A DNA stretch of 64,000 bases. Origin: Phoebastria nigripes. Lineage: Eukaryota > Chordata > Aves > Procellariiformes > Diomedeidae. Shown here in pieces: positions 47,701 to 58,100 of this stretch (the stretch's first letter is position 1; each line of letters begins with the position of its first letter). Both the position numbers and the translations under genes were made by a program. The stretch spans positions 2,254,234 through 2,318,233 of the forward strand of contig JAYKAV010002766.1 of assembly GCA_035582835.1 (NCBI GenBank), given 5' to 3'. Under the pieces are notes generated by a model. It was not told the DNA's origin and did no database searches. It saw nothing but the letters and a program-made list of their open reading frames with translations.

Positions 47701-49367
47701 AGCCCTTTTTTATTGTCACAATAACTGTTTTTCAGCAGCTATTACTTTCTGATTGTTTTTTGACATACAAACAACTGCAGTTCTGATTCTCGAGGTTTGC
47801 CTTATTTGCTCCTTCTTTGGAGGAGGAGGTAAAGTGGAAAGTATTATTGTTATACGGGAAGCACAGGCACTTTCCCCATAACATGGCTTCACAGACTGAG
47901 CTCCGGGAGCCGGGGAGACTGTGATGGGATCTAGGTTAATGCTATTAGGATGGATGGCGTAATATGTATGAGCAGCAGGGGGGCAAGTCAAATTAGCTCT
48001 GCCTGCCCGACCGGGATTTCGGGTGTTGGGCATGATCAATTGCCATCAGCTCTGATTATTTCCACGGGGACGCCTGGAGATAGATCAATTCCATCAATGG
48101 GTGGGCATTTCCACAGGGTGATGGATACGCTGCCTGCGCGTCCAGCCNGAGGGCCCTTGCTCGCTGCGGGAGGATGTAAACCCCTTCCTTCTGCCCGTTT
48201 CTCACATCCCCGTTTCGTCTAGCGGTCACGGGGCTAAGGCCGCTTTTTCACCCTCCGGCCCCTGTTTAAATCTCTGTTCAATTTGGAGAGGCCAAGCAGG
48301 AATTTTGGAAGAAGTAGGGAGAAAAAGATGCAGCAAGGGAAGCGTCCAAGTGAGAAGCACCTCTGTCACCCAGAGAGCTCTTGGGTGGCAACTGAGAAAG
48401 GAAAGTGCTCCAGTCCCGGCAGAAATAAGCCACATCAGTGAGATGGCTGAAGTTGCTACAGAAAGTGCTCCCCTTTCACACGGGTGTTGACACAGCTTGT
48501 TAATCTGTCCTGCTCGTAGGTGAAGCCGTTCACCTGGCTCGGGATTTTGGGTACGTGTGCGAAACGGAGTTCCCAGCCAAGGCAGCAGCAGAGTACCTGT
48601 GCCGACAGCACTCCGACCCCACAGAGCTCCACACCAGGAAAAACATGCTGCTGGCTACCAAGTGAGTACAGATGGCTATGAGCCACCGCTGCGTTAGGTA
48701 CCCGCAGCCTGGAAGGGCAGCGTTAGCCCTGAAAGCTTACTCTTTTGTGGGGAAGAGACGGTCTCATATGCCGCATGCAGATCTGAAAGATGTGCAGCAA
48801 GATGAATAATTTGCATGGATTTAAGGGCTTGCTCCTACGTGGGTAAGGTTAACCTAACCCCAGGGAGCATTTCGGCACTGCCACACGTGCCCCTTCGAAG
48901 CAGCAGCAGCTGCACCAGCTCCAATGCTGCACGCAGGGGCTTTCCCCAGGCTGGGGCTGAAAACTCCTGGAGGGGAGGCAGCTGCTCGGGCAGGGAGCGG
49001 GAAAAGAGACCTCAAACACACCTATGTCCCCGCAGCTTTCCAGCAGCATTTATAGTAACACAAAGCGCTCTCTTTCAGGCAAATTTGTAAAGAGTTTGCA
49101 GACTTGATAGCTCAGGATCGCTCGCCGCTGGGGAACAGCCGCCCCTCGCTCATCTTAGAGCCCGGTGTCCAGAGCTGTTTGACTCATTTCAGCTTGATAA
49201 CCCACGGCTTTGGGGGCCCAGCCATCTGCGCAGCGCTCACAGCCTTCCAGAACTACCTGGTGGAGTCCCTTAAGGGGCTGGATAAAATGTTCATGAACAG
49301 CACAGGGAACGGGCACACGGCCGGAGACTCCAAAGCATCAGAAAAAGAAGTGAAGCATCGGAAATAA
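26322..49367 (+). CDS. TFAP2E: TFAP2E, transcription factor AP-2 epsilon, lacking only the short first exon
   Basis: Readable coding exons are 26322–26768, 27090–27141, 45150–45378, 45663–45781, 48520–48661 and 49079–49367. They join in phases 0, 1, 2, 1, 2 and give 425 residues. About nine residues from exon 1 would bring it close to the 442 of human. Order: a Pro/Tyr-rich transactivation region with the AP-2 PPPY motif, the DQSVIKK linker, the basic region ([27 protein letters not shown]), then the helix-span-helix dimerisation domain, ending in KHRK. AP-2 factors bind GC-rich GCCNNNGGC sites as dimers in the nucleus; AP-2 epsilon acts in olfactory-bulb, neural-crest-derived and cartilage cells. 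Identity as epsilon rather than another AP-2 rests on the exon-2 sequence ([24 protein letters not shown]) and on the NCDN/PSMB2 neighbours. Confidence 0.94.
27090..27141 (+). CDS. TFAP2E: TFAP2E exon 3: 52-bp linker exon
   Basis: Acceptor GTGCTTTCAG, donor AAAG|GTAAGA. It encodes [17 protein letters not shown] plus one base. The LLDQSVIKK string is an AP-2 family signature and the exon size is typical of the family. Confidence 0.92.
28680..28835. promoter_or_regulatory. candidate conserved enhancer, AT-rich island with homeodomain-type sites
   Basis: It sits within CpG-rich DNA and contains ATTAATG, GTAATTATTT, CTTTAATTAG and CATTAAATAT in under 100 bp. TAAT-core clustering and the sharp change in composition suggest a developmental enhancer. 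Conservation could not be tested. Confidence 0.3.
29097..29127. repeat. poly-A tract
   Basis: A-rich run with a few G interruptions in TFAP2E intron 3. Confidence 0.85.
30280..30485. promoter_or_regulatory. candidate enhancer with TTAATTAG and CACCTG
   Basis: AT-rich block between CpG patches, with GATTAATCC, CCTTAATTAGTT, AATATTAATC and an E-box CACCTG. Regulatory role is inferred from motif clustering only. Confidence 0.25.
34245..34300 (-). repeat. MIR-like SINE head fragment
   Basis: GTCCTAGACTAGCACTGTAA followed by CCACTAAACCATCCCA is the characteristic tRNA-derived end in reverse orientation. Confidence 0.45.
36430..36560. promoter_or_regulatory. candidate conserved element in TFAP2E intron 3
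   Basis: Repeated ATTA/TAAT cores (CTCATTAGG, TTTAATCATTAATATT) lie in non-repetitive sequence. No coding potential is seen. Tentative. Confidence 0.2.
39380..39465 (-). repeat. MIR-like SINE core fragment
   Basis: ACTATTATCTCCATTTTG, then AGGTGACCTGCCCAGTGTCA match the reverse-complement core of MIR-type SINEs. Confidence 0.5.
40285..40385 (+). repeat. MIR-like SINE core fragment
   Basis: AAATCATTTAACTTGTTCTG, TGCCTCAATTTTCCCC and GCTGCAATAATG follow the forward core order. Confidence 0.5.
42511..42602 (+). repeat. MIR-like SINE head, well preserved
   Basis: GTCTAATGGATGAAGCACTG, GACTCCAGAGACC, CAGTTTCCAGCGCTGCCGCT and TGCGTGATGCTGGGC follow the tRNA-derived head in order. Confidence 0.55.
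45150..45378 (+). CDS. TFAP2E: TFAP2E exon 4: start of DNA-binding region
   Basis: Acceptor CTTGTCTCCCAG, donor CGCAG|GTAAGC. It encodes [13 protein letters not shown], a variable stretch, then the invariant [20 protein letters not shown] and the basic segment up to GGVLRR. Confidence 0.95.
45663..45781 (+). CDS. TFAP2E: TFAP2E exon 5: basic region and first helix
   Basis: Acceptor TTCTCTTTTCAG, donor GGAAG|GTAAGA. The peptide [20 protein letters not shown] and the following [19 protein letters not shown] are near-invariant in AP-2 proteins. Confidence 0.95.
46811..46857. repeat. GAAA/GGAA microsatellite
   Basis: Tandem AAAGA and GAAA units changing to GGAA units, about 47 bp. Confidence 0.85.
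47925..48125. promoter_or_regulatory. candidate conserved element in TFAP2E intron 5
   Basis: Balanced, complex sequence holding GATCAATT twice (48035–48042 and 48083–48090), the palindrome CCATCAATGG-like stretch beside the second copy, and CTGATTATT. It is non-coding on both strands in any sensible length. Regulatory function is a guess from motif structure. Confidence 0.25.
48520..48661 (+). CDS. TFAP2E: TFAP2E exon 6: helix-span-helix, first part
   Basis: The acceptor is TGCTCGTAG and the donor CCAA|GTGAGT splits the Lys codon. The peptide runs [30 protein letters not shown], then [12 protein letters not shown]. Intron 6 is 417 bp. Confidence 0.94.
49079..49367 (+). CDS. TFAP2E: TFAP2E exon 7: dimerisation domain end and stop
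   Basis: Acceptor CTCTTTCAG, stop TAA at 49365–49367. Conserved strings are [40 protein letters not shown] and [19 protein letters not shown]. The tail is variable and ends in KHRK as in human AP-2 epsilon. Confidence 0.95.
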
Positions 49368-49583
49368 CGTGCTGTCTCCCTCCCTCTCCCCGGTCGCAAT
49401 AGATAGCACTGCGGGGGAAAGATGATCCAGTGCACTGTTTTCTGAACTGCTACATTTGAACTTGGGATGAAACTCGTAAAATAAAGAAAAGACAAAAAAA
49501 GAAGATTTAAAGAATTTAAGGAAAAAACAACTCTAATGGACATAGTGAGATCGGAAGAATAAGCCAGGTTAATGGCTTTTGCC

Positions 49584-49609
49584 TTTTTTTTTTTTTTTTT
49601 TTTTTTTTT
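49584..49609. repeat. (T)26 homopolymer
   Basis: An uninterrupted T run inside the TFAP2E 3'UTR. Confidence 0.9.
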
Positions 49610-50235
49610 AGATTGCGGATGCATGAACCCTATTCCTGTACAATTCTCTTTTGTTTTTTAAAAACCCATAGTGAAATCCTAACATGCTCCAGGAATTTGT
49701 TCCAACTGAAAAACTGAGAAGAAAGAGCAAAAGCCTCATCAATGCAAGAACCAGAGGCACAAGCAGCAGAGGGCAGGGAGTTGGATCACTGGCTGTACCT
49801 GGATTTATCAGCTGGTTTTGACAGGCAAACACACAGGAAACCTTCCTCTTTCCCCACCTACAGCCCGGTCCTAAAGCCAGGCCAAGAGAAAATTGCCAGC
49901 AGAACTGCTTTGGATTTAAAGTAGTTTCAGACTTCGTTTACAGTTTTCAAACTGAGACTCAACGTGGATTTTCCCTGGGGCTGAGGATCCCGGAGCCGTA
50001 CCACGAGGCGAGGAACAAACTGCACACCCGATGGTTCCCAGGGCAGGAACCGATTGAGGAGAGCCTTCNTGACTGCTATGGTCACAGCTGGGGATAAAGC
50101 AGGTTAAGTTAAACCCAGGACTAATTAACACTCCACAACCTACAGATAACAGCACACAAGTTTCTAAAATTAATAATAATTAATAAAGCACAAGGAGCAG
50201 AACTTGAACCAGGCCAAACTGAACTGTTCTAAATC

Positions 50236-50253
50236 TGTATATATTTATTTATG
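50236..50253 (+). promoter_or_regulatory. overlapping Pumilio-type and AU-rich motifs in TFAP2E 3'UTR
   Basis: TGTATATA (50236–50243) fits the Pumilio consensus UGUANAUA. It runs directly into ATTTATTTA, an AU-rich element core. Both are known mRNA decay or repression signals when located in a 3'UTR. Confidence 0.4.
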
Positions 50254-50316
50254 TGTAATTAAAATCTGAAAGTTTTAAAATGTCCAGTGCAAGTTATTTA
50301 TATCAAATTGAGTTGG

Positions 50317-50396
50317 GTTTTTTTGTTTTGCCTTTTTTTGTTGTTTTGGTTTTTTTTTTTTTTTCCTTGTTTGTTTGTTTTTGTTTTGTTTTTTTG
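50317..50396. repeat. T / TTTTG low-complexity tract
   Basis: About 80 bp of T runs broken by single G or C, in the TFAP2E 3'UTR. Confidence 0.85.
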
Positions 50397-53300
50397 AAAG
50401 AGGACAGTCTTTGGATTTCCTGCCATTAGAAACGAGAATGAAGTTTTGGATACACAGAACTGTAGCATGGACAAGATAGGCTGTGATGATAATGACTATA
50501 GAAGTTCTGCAGGATTTTGTACTTGCTGTTGTTTCTCTTAATGCTGCAATAGATGTACAACACCCACACCACAGTGTCATTCTCATTATCTTAATAAACC
50601 TCTTTTTATTTGAAGAAAGCACCTCCATCGTCTTTGTGAACAAGGATCCTTCTGCCTCTGTGGTTGCATCTTGAAATATTACATCGTTTTAAGAAACAAT
50701 ATCCTCCAGTTTCATGGCTGACATTTGACTGATCTGTGCAGTCACAAATAGAGAGTTCAGAGAATGACAGGAGCTGGTGTTAATGCCCTGATCTCGCAAG
50801 CCATCGCAGCCGAGCCGGCCGGCGCCTCTGGTGATGCTGGAGATGAATAGTGAAATGATGTGTTTGCAGATGTTTCAGAACTACTCAGGATAGTCAAATC
50901 TAAACCTGTCTGTGAAGAGCTGCAGAAGGACCTCATGGTATCAAGACAAGGAGTGATAAATTAGCAGATAAAATAATCCTACTAATCTATATGCAACGGA
51001 GCTCTCTAAATTAGCTGCTATGTTTGTGGCATTATTAAGGATAGGACTCTGAAAACAGCCACCTCGTACTCAGAGGAGGTTGAAAATACAAACAAAATTA
51101 TGGGAACTGTTAAAAAAGGATTAACAAACCAGAAAACAGATTATACTGCATGACATACATGTGCTTGCATGGCATTCCGCTATCTTGAATGCCACTTGCA
51201 GATCTGGCCAGCCCAACTGGTAAAGCCATGGAGAAAAGCAGCCAGGGACATCTCAGGTGGGAACTGACTTCTGTGCGAGGAAAGACCAAGGGATTAGAGC
51301 TGCACCACTTGTAAGGGACACGAGCAATATATGACAGAGGCGTGAAAACACGGTATAAAAGAATACAAACAGGGAATAGTGACACTAAAACTAGAGGCAG
51401 GATACCAAACGAAATAGTCAGGAAGCCGGTTTAAATAAATGAACAGAAGACAAGTAAGAAGCCGTGGGATTTCATGGAAGCAGACGTGTAAATGGCTTTT
51501 GACACAATGGAAGAGGGATGATTTTAGAGAGCATGTTTGCAGCCTTCCCTACCCATCCATTGCTTGTCACAGCCAGAGACTAGGCAGATGGACATGGGTC
51601 TGAGTCATTACAGCACTCGTTATATTGGACCTTTCTCAGAGTTGTACCCATCAGTTTTGTCTGGAGGTTGCAGAATAGGCTGATTATAACAGAGAAAAAA
51701 CCAAACTGTCCCAAAAGGGACCACAGGAGGTTAGAAATACAAACCCTTCACCCTTTCAGAAAAGTGTGAAAGGAAACATTTTATGTACTAATGTAATTTG
51801 TGGGCATGGCTCAGAGTCAGAAACTTGCATCTAAATACTCCCCTTCAAAAGCTTAGGGATGCATTTAAATTGGGAATCGGATTGGAAACGTCCCTTGGTA
51901 TGAAGTTTGTGAAAGCAAAGACCTAAATGACGGGCTCTGCAGGTCTGGTTTTGCTCTGGACCTTCTCAAAGGAAGAGCCAGGGAACAAGGAGGAGCCAGG
52001 GAGCAGAATGGAAATACTAGAGACACATTAGAGGCTTGTTTACACTTCAAAGCTATTTTGGATAATGCAGGGTGTGAGCCGAAAGCACAAAAACGATTCC
52101 TATTTAAAATTATTCCAAAATAGGAGTGCCCTGTTCTGCATCAGCATAATCCATGTTTAAAATGGATTATGATAAAGGAGAGTAAGGTGCTTTTGCGCTA
52201 CAATACAGGTTTCCCTACATGGAGTTATTTAGGATAACTATCCTGAAAGAATTCAATTTGTAGACATCCCCTGGTGCATGGTATCAGAGAAAACCAAACT
52301 ACACTCCGATATGTGATGAAAGTATATGTGTGCACGCTATAATATACAGGCGTGAAATATAATTTCATAATGTAATCAAATTATGAAAGCCTGACTTGGT
52401 TAGGGCACTCTTTGAATATCAAGGAATTCTTAGACATAGCAGCGATGAGCAATACAGACAAAGAATCAGGATATGCCTACAGTAATTACATGCCATGTCC
52501 ATTGGCTGGAAAAATACCTCCCTCCTCATTTTCCTCTTTGGGTAACTGCAAGGCTTTTGAATGTTTTATGAGGAACAGTCTGGTGCCTGAAAGGCCAGGA
52601 TGCCACCAATTACCTTTTAATTGGGAGGAAGTTTGATGATTTGGATTCACTTGTTGATTCTTCCACAGACGCTCAAGACTGACGATAGATGTGTCATGTA
52701 GGATCAACCGTCTAAAAGCATTGAGACTTCCACTTCCCAAGATTTTGGACACCTTCGTTTCTGCAGGCCCACAGAGATACCTGCGAAGAGCACAGCTTTC
52801 AGAGGTTGTACCAGGCCAATTATTGTTTGTAATCAGTTAGTACTGGAGTTCCCCTCCTGGCTCGCTGTCAGGCAAGGCCATCCCCTGATGTGTTCTTTGC
52901 CTTTCCATCCTAAGAGGAAAAAAAGGCATTTTACACAACTCATGGCTCAGCCCTGATATAAATTCCCACACTGATTACAAATATTATCGTGGGAAAATAC
53001 GTGGGATTGTGTCAAAGAGTAAAAGTAGATTCAGGCTCATGGTTTCTACACTTGTTATAGAACACTCTGGAATTCCAATCCTAAAGGGGAATTGAAAAAA
53101 ATCTTTTTTGAATTAATTTTGAATGAATGACAAGTCCAGGGAAACCACATGACAATCCTTGATGAGTGAAAAAGAAAAAGAACATTAACAAAAACTCTTC
53201 ATTCCCTAACAGTCAGCTATCCCAAGGGTAAACTGAGGTTAACATTGAACTGTGACTCTCTACTGTATCATTAACGTAAACAAGCAGAGGTTGTGTTGGC

Positions 53301-55044
53301 ATTCTGCGTGGCTTTGGATAGACTGAATAATTACCTTTAAGCAGGCTACCTTAAAAGCAACAGGGTAATAATAGCTCTCCGTACTAAAACAACACAATAA
53401 ACAGACTTTGCTGACCTGTAGTTAATGCATTCTTTCGTATATGAGAGAGTCCATTAAATTCCAAACTTTACATACAGAATCCAAGCAGCCGCACCATCAG
53501 TGAGCAAAGGAAGTTTTTCCTGTTAGTGCAACTGAATCAAAACACCAAAACCGAAAACATTTTCAAATCAGGCAGTAAAACAAATGTTATTTGCAAGGGT
53601 GACAAAATGCTTGCTTCAGAGATTATTGATTTAGCAGTCTAGACAGATAGCACAGTGTCATGTGCAGCGTACAACTATAGCCTTAATTATCCTAACAGAC
53701 TTTGGGAGGAACAGTCTAAACCCAGTCATTACACAGAATCTGAACATGCTGAGCCAGAAGGTATCATTTTGATCTTCCTGCCTGACCTCCCTTATATTGC
53801 AAAGAATTCCCACTGTGGCCACCTGAGCATCACTGCATTTTCAACAGGATACCATAAATAGCAATAATAATTCCAGACATTGAATATACACCCAAGCTTT
53901 GACCCCATAATCGCAGTGCTGAAGCATCCCAGTAACCTCTCTGAGGCAGGCAGGCAGCAATAATTATGCCAGTGTTACCCTGGATGGCTTCTTTGTATGT
54001 TTTTATCCTGACACCTTCAGATGCTTCTCATTTCATTCTTTTCAGCAGAGAAAATTATACCCTGAAATTCAGAAGTGTTTCCCATAAGGATAGCTTCATT
54101 TTAGTAGCAAAGGTTATAGCCAAAGATGGTTTGTTAAATGGAGACAACTCAGCTTTTTTTGGGGTGTGAAATGAGTTCAGAGAAAGATCAAGCTATTGCT
54201 CTAAGTCAAGAAGTTCTGCAGCATGTCAAGATGCGTCTGGATGCTACAGTCTTCTCACCTGGTGATTGATCTGTCTGCGCAGAAGAGCCTTGGGTTCCCC
54301 TCGAGTTTTTCCGCCGTACAGAGCCTTAAACTGGCTAAAGAATCCCCAAGAGGCAGCATTTTCTTGGTGTGACTGAATGACCTGCACTCAACAAAAAATG
54401 ATAATCAGTCCACCATCCTCCTCTGTCCACACCCAAAGTTTCGTGTGTTCTATGTGGTTCTATTTGTTATCTCACAGAACAGATAAGTTTCACCTAATTC
54501 TGCAACGGCATCTGATTCATTTATCCTCAAGTGCACGCTATAGGTAGTAAATCACATTCTCTCCATTGGACACTCAAGGGTTTCCATAGTCAAACTTCTA
54601 CTCTGTTACAGACCTGATCAAAGTGGATCCATGGAGTTTTTTACTGGATGAGCTTCAGAACATTAGTGGCTGAAATACTGCATGCTTTTATTCTGGAGTT
54701 CATGAGAGTTTCATCACACCTTGGAGGCTTTACTCTGACAGCTACGTGGAACTGTAAACAGAGGACCTATCTGTATTTCCTGCGCAGATTGTATCATCCA
54801 GGGACGTTTCTTCTCCAACAGGTTTACTTCTCAGCGTGCAGCAAATATTTTCAAAAGAGCAGCATTTCCTATGAAACCATTTCATCTAATCCAATACAAT
54901 CAGCATATCTGACTATTTGTTACATTTACATTCCACTAGTACCTTGTGCCATCAGACATCAAATTCTCGTTGTATTAGGCCCTGTGCAAAGAGAGCTTAC
55001 CCCAAAATTTCTATTTCAGTAGACAAGATTACAAAGGAAATAAT

Positions 55045-55171
55045 TACCTGCATCTTACAGAAAACAGATGCGACATACAGAGTTAAAGNGATTTGCAGAG
55101 GGAGACATAGGGAGTTTGGGGAGAAAGCTGGGATCCAAACCCAGATAATTCAAGACTAGCACCATAACTTG
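55045..55171 (-). repeat. MIR-like SINE fragment
   Basis: ATTACCTGCATCTTACAG, then GAGTTAAAG, GATTTGCAGAGG, GCTGGGATCCAAACCCAG and GACTAGCACCATAACTTG give the reverse core-to-head order. Confidence 0.55.
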
Positions 55172-58100
55172 AAGAAAACCAAAGTTAGTTTCAACAGTCT
55201 GTTTCAGACAAAGATATAGACTATAAGTTTATTATTTTATTTCCAACGATGATAGAAAGTTATCTCCTTTAAGAATCCCCGTTCTACTTTGCTGCCTGTT
55301 GGTTCATTGCAAAAACAAAGGCAGAAAAGCATTCAAACTAGGAAGGCAACACATCAAATGTTTGTGCTGCAGGTGCTACAGGCACCGCTGAGGAGCAGAC
55401 TAGTGGAAAGGCCAGTTTGCTCAGTTCGGACAATGAAAACCGCCTTTCTACACCCTCTTTGTAATGTGCTGCTGTTTTGACTCTTAAATGGACCCTGGCA
55501 CCACGGGGAATTGCTTCAGCCCAGGCCTCCCACTCCTGACCCATTTTCATTTCATTTCCTCTCCCCCAGCCTTGTCATATGTCAGGAGCATATTATACCT
55601 TTTACAGTTTCCTGCTAATTTNGTCATCATAGGGAGCCTCCAGAAGAACACAGCAATTACCATGCTAAATCAGACTAGTCTTTTAGCACAGGTAACTCTG
55701 ACTCTCCCCCATTCAGGATCTCTTTGCAAGGAAGACAGGGTTTGCGCAGTTCTCTGGAGCCCAAATGGGAGTAAGCACATCCGCAGCCCTGCGTGGGACA
55801 GGGAGCCCATCACCGCCTCGGCGTGGCACGGCCAGCGTGCACCAGGCAAAGAGGCAGGTTTCAGGCAAACTGAGAAGCGTTCAGCTGTCCCCAGGAAGAT
55901 GAGCAAGGCAAAAGAGGTGGGAAGCCTGTCCACCCTATGGAGCATCTTTCATAACATTTGGAAGAAAGATGGACAGTTTAGAGAATCTACACTATAGGTC
56001 TTATCTGGCAAAATCTGAAGACACTGATGAAAAGCTAAAAAAAATAAAAGAACATTCCCGTTTTAAAGTATTCTTTAAAAAAGTTGTCAGTGCCTTTGAA
56101 TCTGCTGAGCTAAGGAGTAATGCAGCCGAGTACTGTGAGGAAAAATAGCTCTGTTCAGTTCAGGGCAAAAAATTTTTCTATTAATGCCATGTATTAATAA
56201 GCTTTTTCGCAGCTTTTGAACATAAAGAACCTTTTGGTTTAGTTCTCCGCAAATTTTGGAGCCAACATGGAAGCCAAAACCAAAAACGTATGGCTTTACA
56301 GCTCCTGAAAACATCAGCAGAGGTTAACCTCAAATCTTTAACCAGCTTATGTAAACATCTGAGATGAAGGCAAGCTGACCTCTGGCAGTGTTCACACAAC
56401 CAGCCTTCCTGATGTTTCATCAAAGCATGGGCAATAAACACTAAAGTAAATACTAATGCACAAACCTAGGAATATCAGATGTACCAGGCCAAAGCCCCAA
56501 GTGTGATGATTTGGACAGGTTTCTCATGTGCTTTGAGTGAATACTGTAAGACAAATGAAATTAGAACCCAGTTTTAATTGTTTTCTTCTTGAAGGTGCCC
56601 GCCAGAGATTTTAAGGATGATTATAAAAAATGAAAAAAGAAAAGGTTTGAACCTTATCACTTCAAATGAGAGAAAATAAGAAATAAGAAAACCCTGGAGA
56701 TCCTTCTATATCCTGTACTTGGCCTTGCCCAGTAACAGAAGTTTAAGATTCAAGAAACTGCTGTTCAAAAAAAGAAAACCACAGAATGATCTGACAGCTT
56801 AGGAAATGTCCTCCCAATTCCCAGATGTCAGAGTCTGGTTACGTACTTTAAAGTTTCTGAATCCCACATACTCCAACTGTGGACATTTTAATTATACAGA
56901 CAACTGCATTTTCTGCTAAACCCGGGACCATAATGGTATCTTTCAGCCATGGCCTCAACACACGACATGTTTGTTGGGTAAGAGCAAATGAATGTGTTAT
57001 AATATTCCACATTCCAAAACAGCCATTTCAGACTTTTCCTGATTTTTTTTTTTCTTAAGCAAATTTTGCTGTGGGATCACAGAAAGTTTTTTGAAAATAG
57101 TATCACATGGTGCTGTAGCTTTTCCTCCCTAGCATACTGTTGCTGATAAAATACTGTGAGCATCCTCACTTCAAGCACATAGTAGTAAGTGTCAAGAGCA
57201 CTTTTGCAAGGGAGAATGGCATTATCTTAAAAAAATTAAAGATGTACTTTAACTTTATATCCCTGCTCGTTAGCGCTTGGACTAACTAGTAAAGGATGGA
57301 TTCCAGCTACTCTTTTTGGTCATTTTGGCAAGTGACTAGCTATCTTAGCTTGAACTTGTGAAAACATGGATAAATATCTGTTTCATGGGACAACTGTCCA
57401 ACACTTGTGAAAAATAAAATGTGCACCTTCCAAGGGAAGAAACAACCTTGTACATCCTATCTGCCACTGCTGGACAAGGCATTAATCCATTCTCCATAAT
57501 GCTGAGCTTCTGTGACCATCAGATGATCTGCACGGAGATGAAGAGGCCAAACAAGTTTGTAAGGAGGTGGCAGTGTGCATGCAAGATCACTGCCCTCTGC
57601 TGAATGGAAGAGGCTTGTGAGATGCACAGGTTTTCTCCACAAACCAAAGAGCTCTGGTAGCAGGGTAATGGCATCTGTTGCATTTCAAGTGCAACGTTTA
57701 GCAAGAGGAGATCAAGCATCGCTTAAGCCCACAGGCATCTTGGTGGTACTATAGTAGGATACTGTCAATAATCCTAAAAATACTGACACAAAATATGATG
57801 GAGACTGCTTTGTCTTCTGTAAATTAACTAAAGGAGATGCACTATTTTCATGTTTGTGCATAAACACCAGAAATATTTGATGACATCAAGGAAGCCTCTA
57901 CTAAGCAAAAGGTACTTTACCCAAATCAAAATACACTTAGCCAAGTCATCATTTCAGACAATTAGATTATTTGGTTGGCCCCACCTTGTATGGTTGCCTT
58001 AGAGTTAATTTATAGATCCAAACTTATACTACATTTGCTGGTATTCAGATCTATCCACATTTTAGTTTCACCTCTCTATAGATTTGATCAGCAGAATTTA

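Larger units (their letters stand above)
45782..48519 (+). other. TFAP2E: TFAP2E intron 5
   Basis: 2.7 kb with no gene. It holds a GAAA/GAAG microsatellite and, near its 3' end, an unusual non-repetitive block described as a candidate element (47925–48125). Confidence 0.7.
49368..50620 (+). other. TFAP2E: TFAP2E 3'UTR with two polyA signals
   Basis: AATAAA occurs at 49480–49485 (early) and 50593–50598 (late). The 1.1 kb between them holds a 26-T run, a TTTTG-rich tract and an AU-rich element, as expected of a long regulated 3'UTR. The late site is taken as the end. Which signal is used cannot be told from sequence. Confidence 0.5.
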
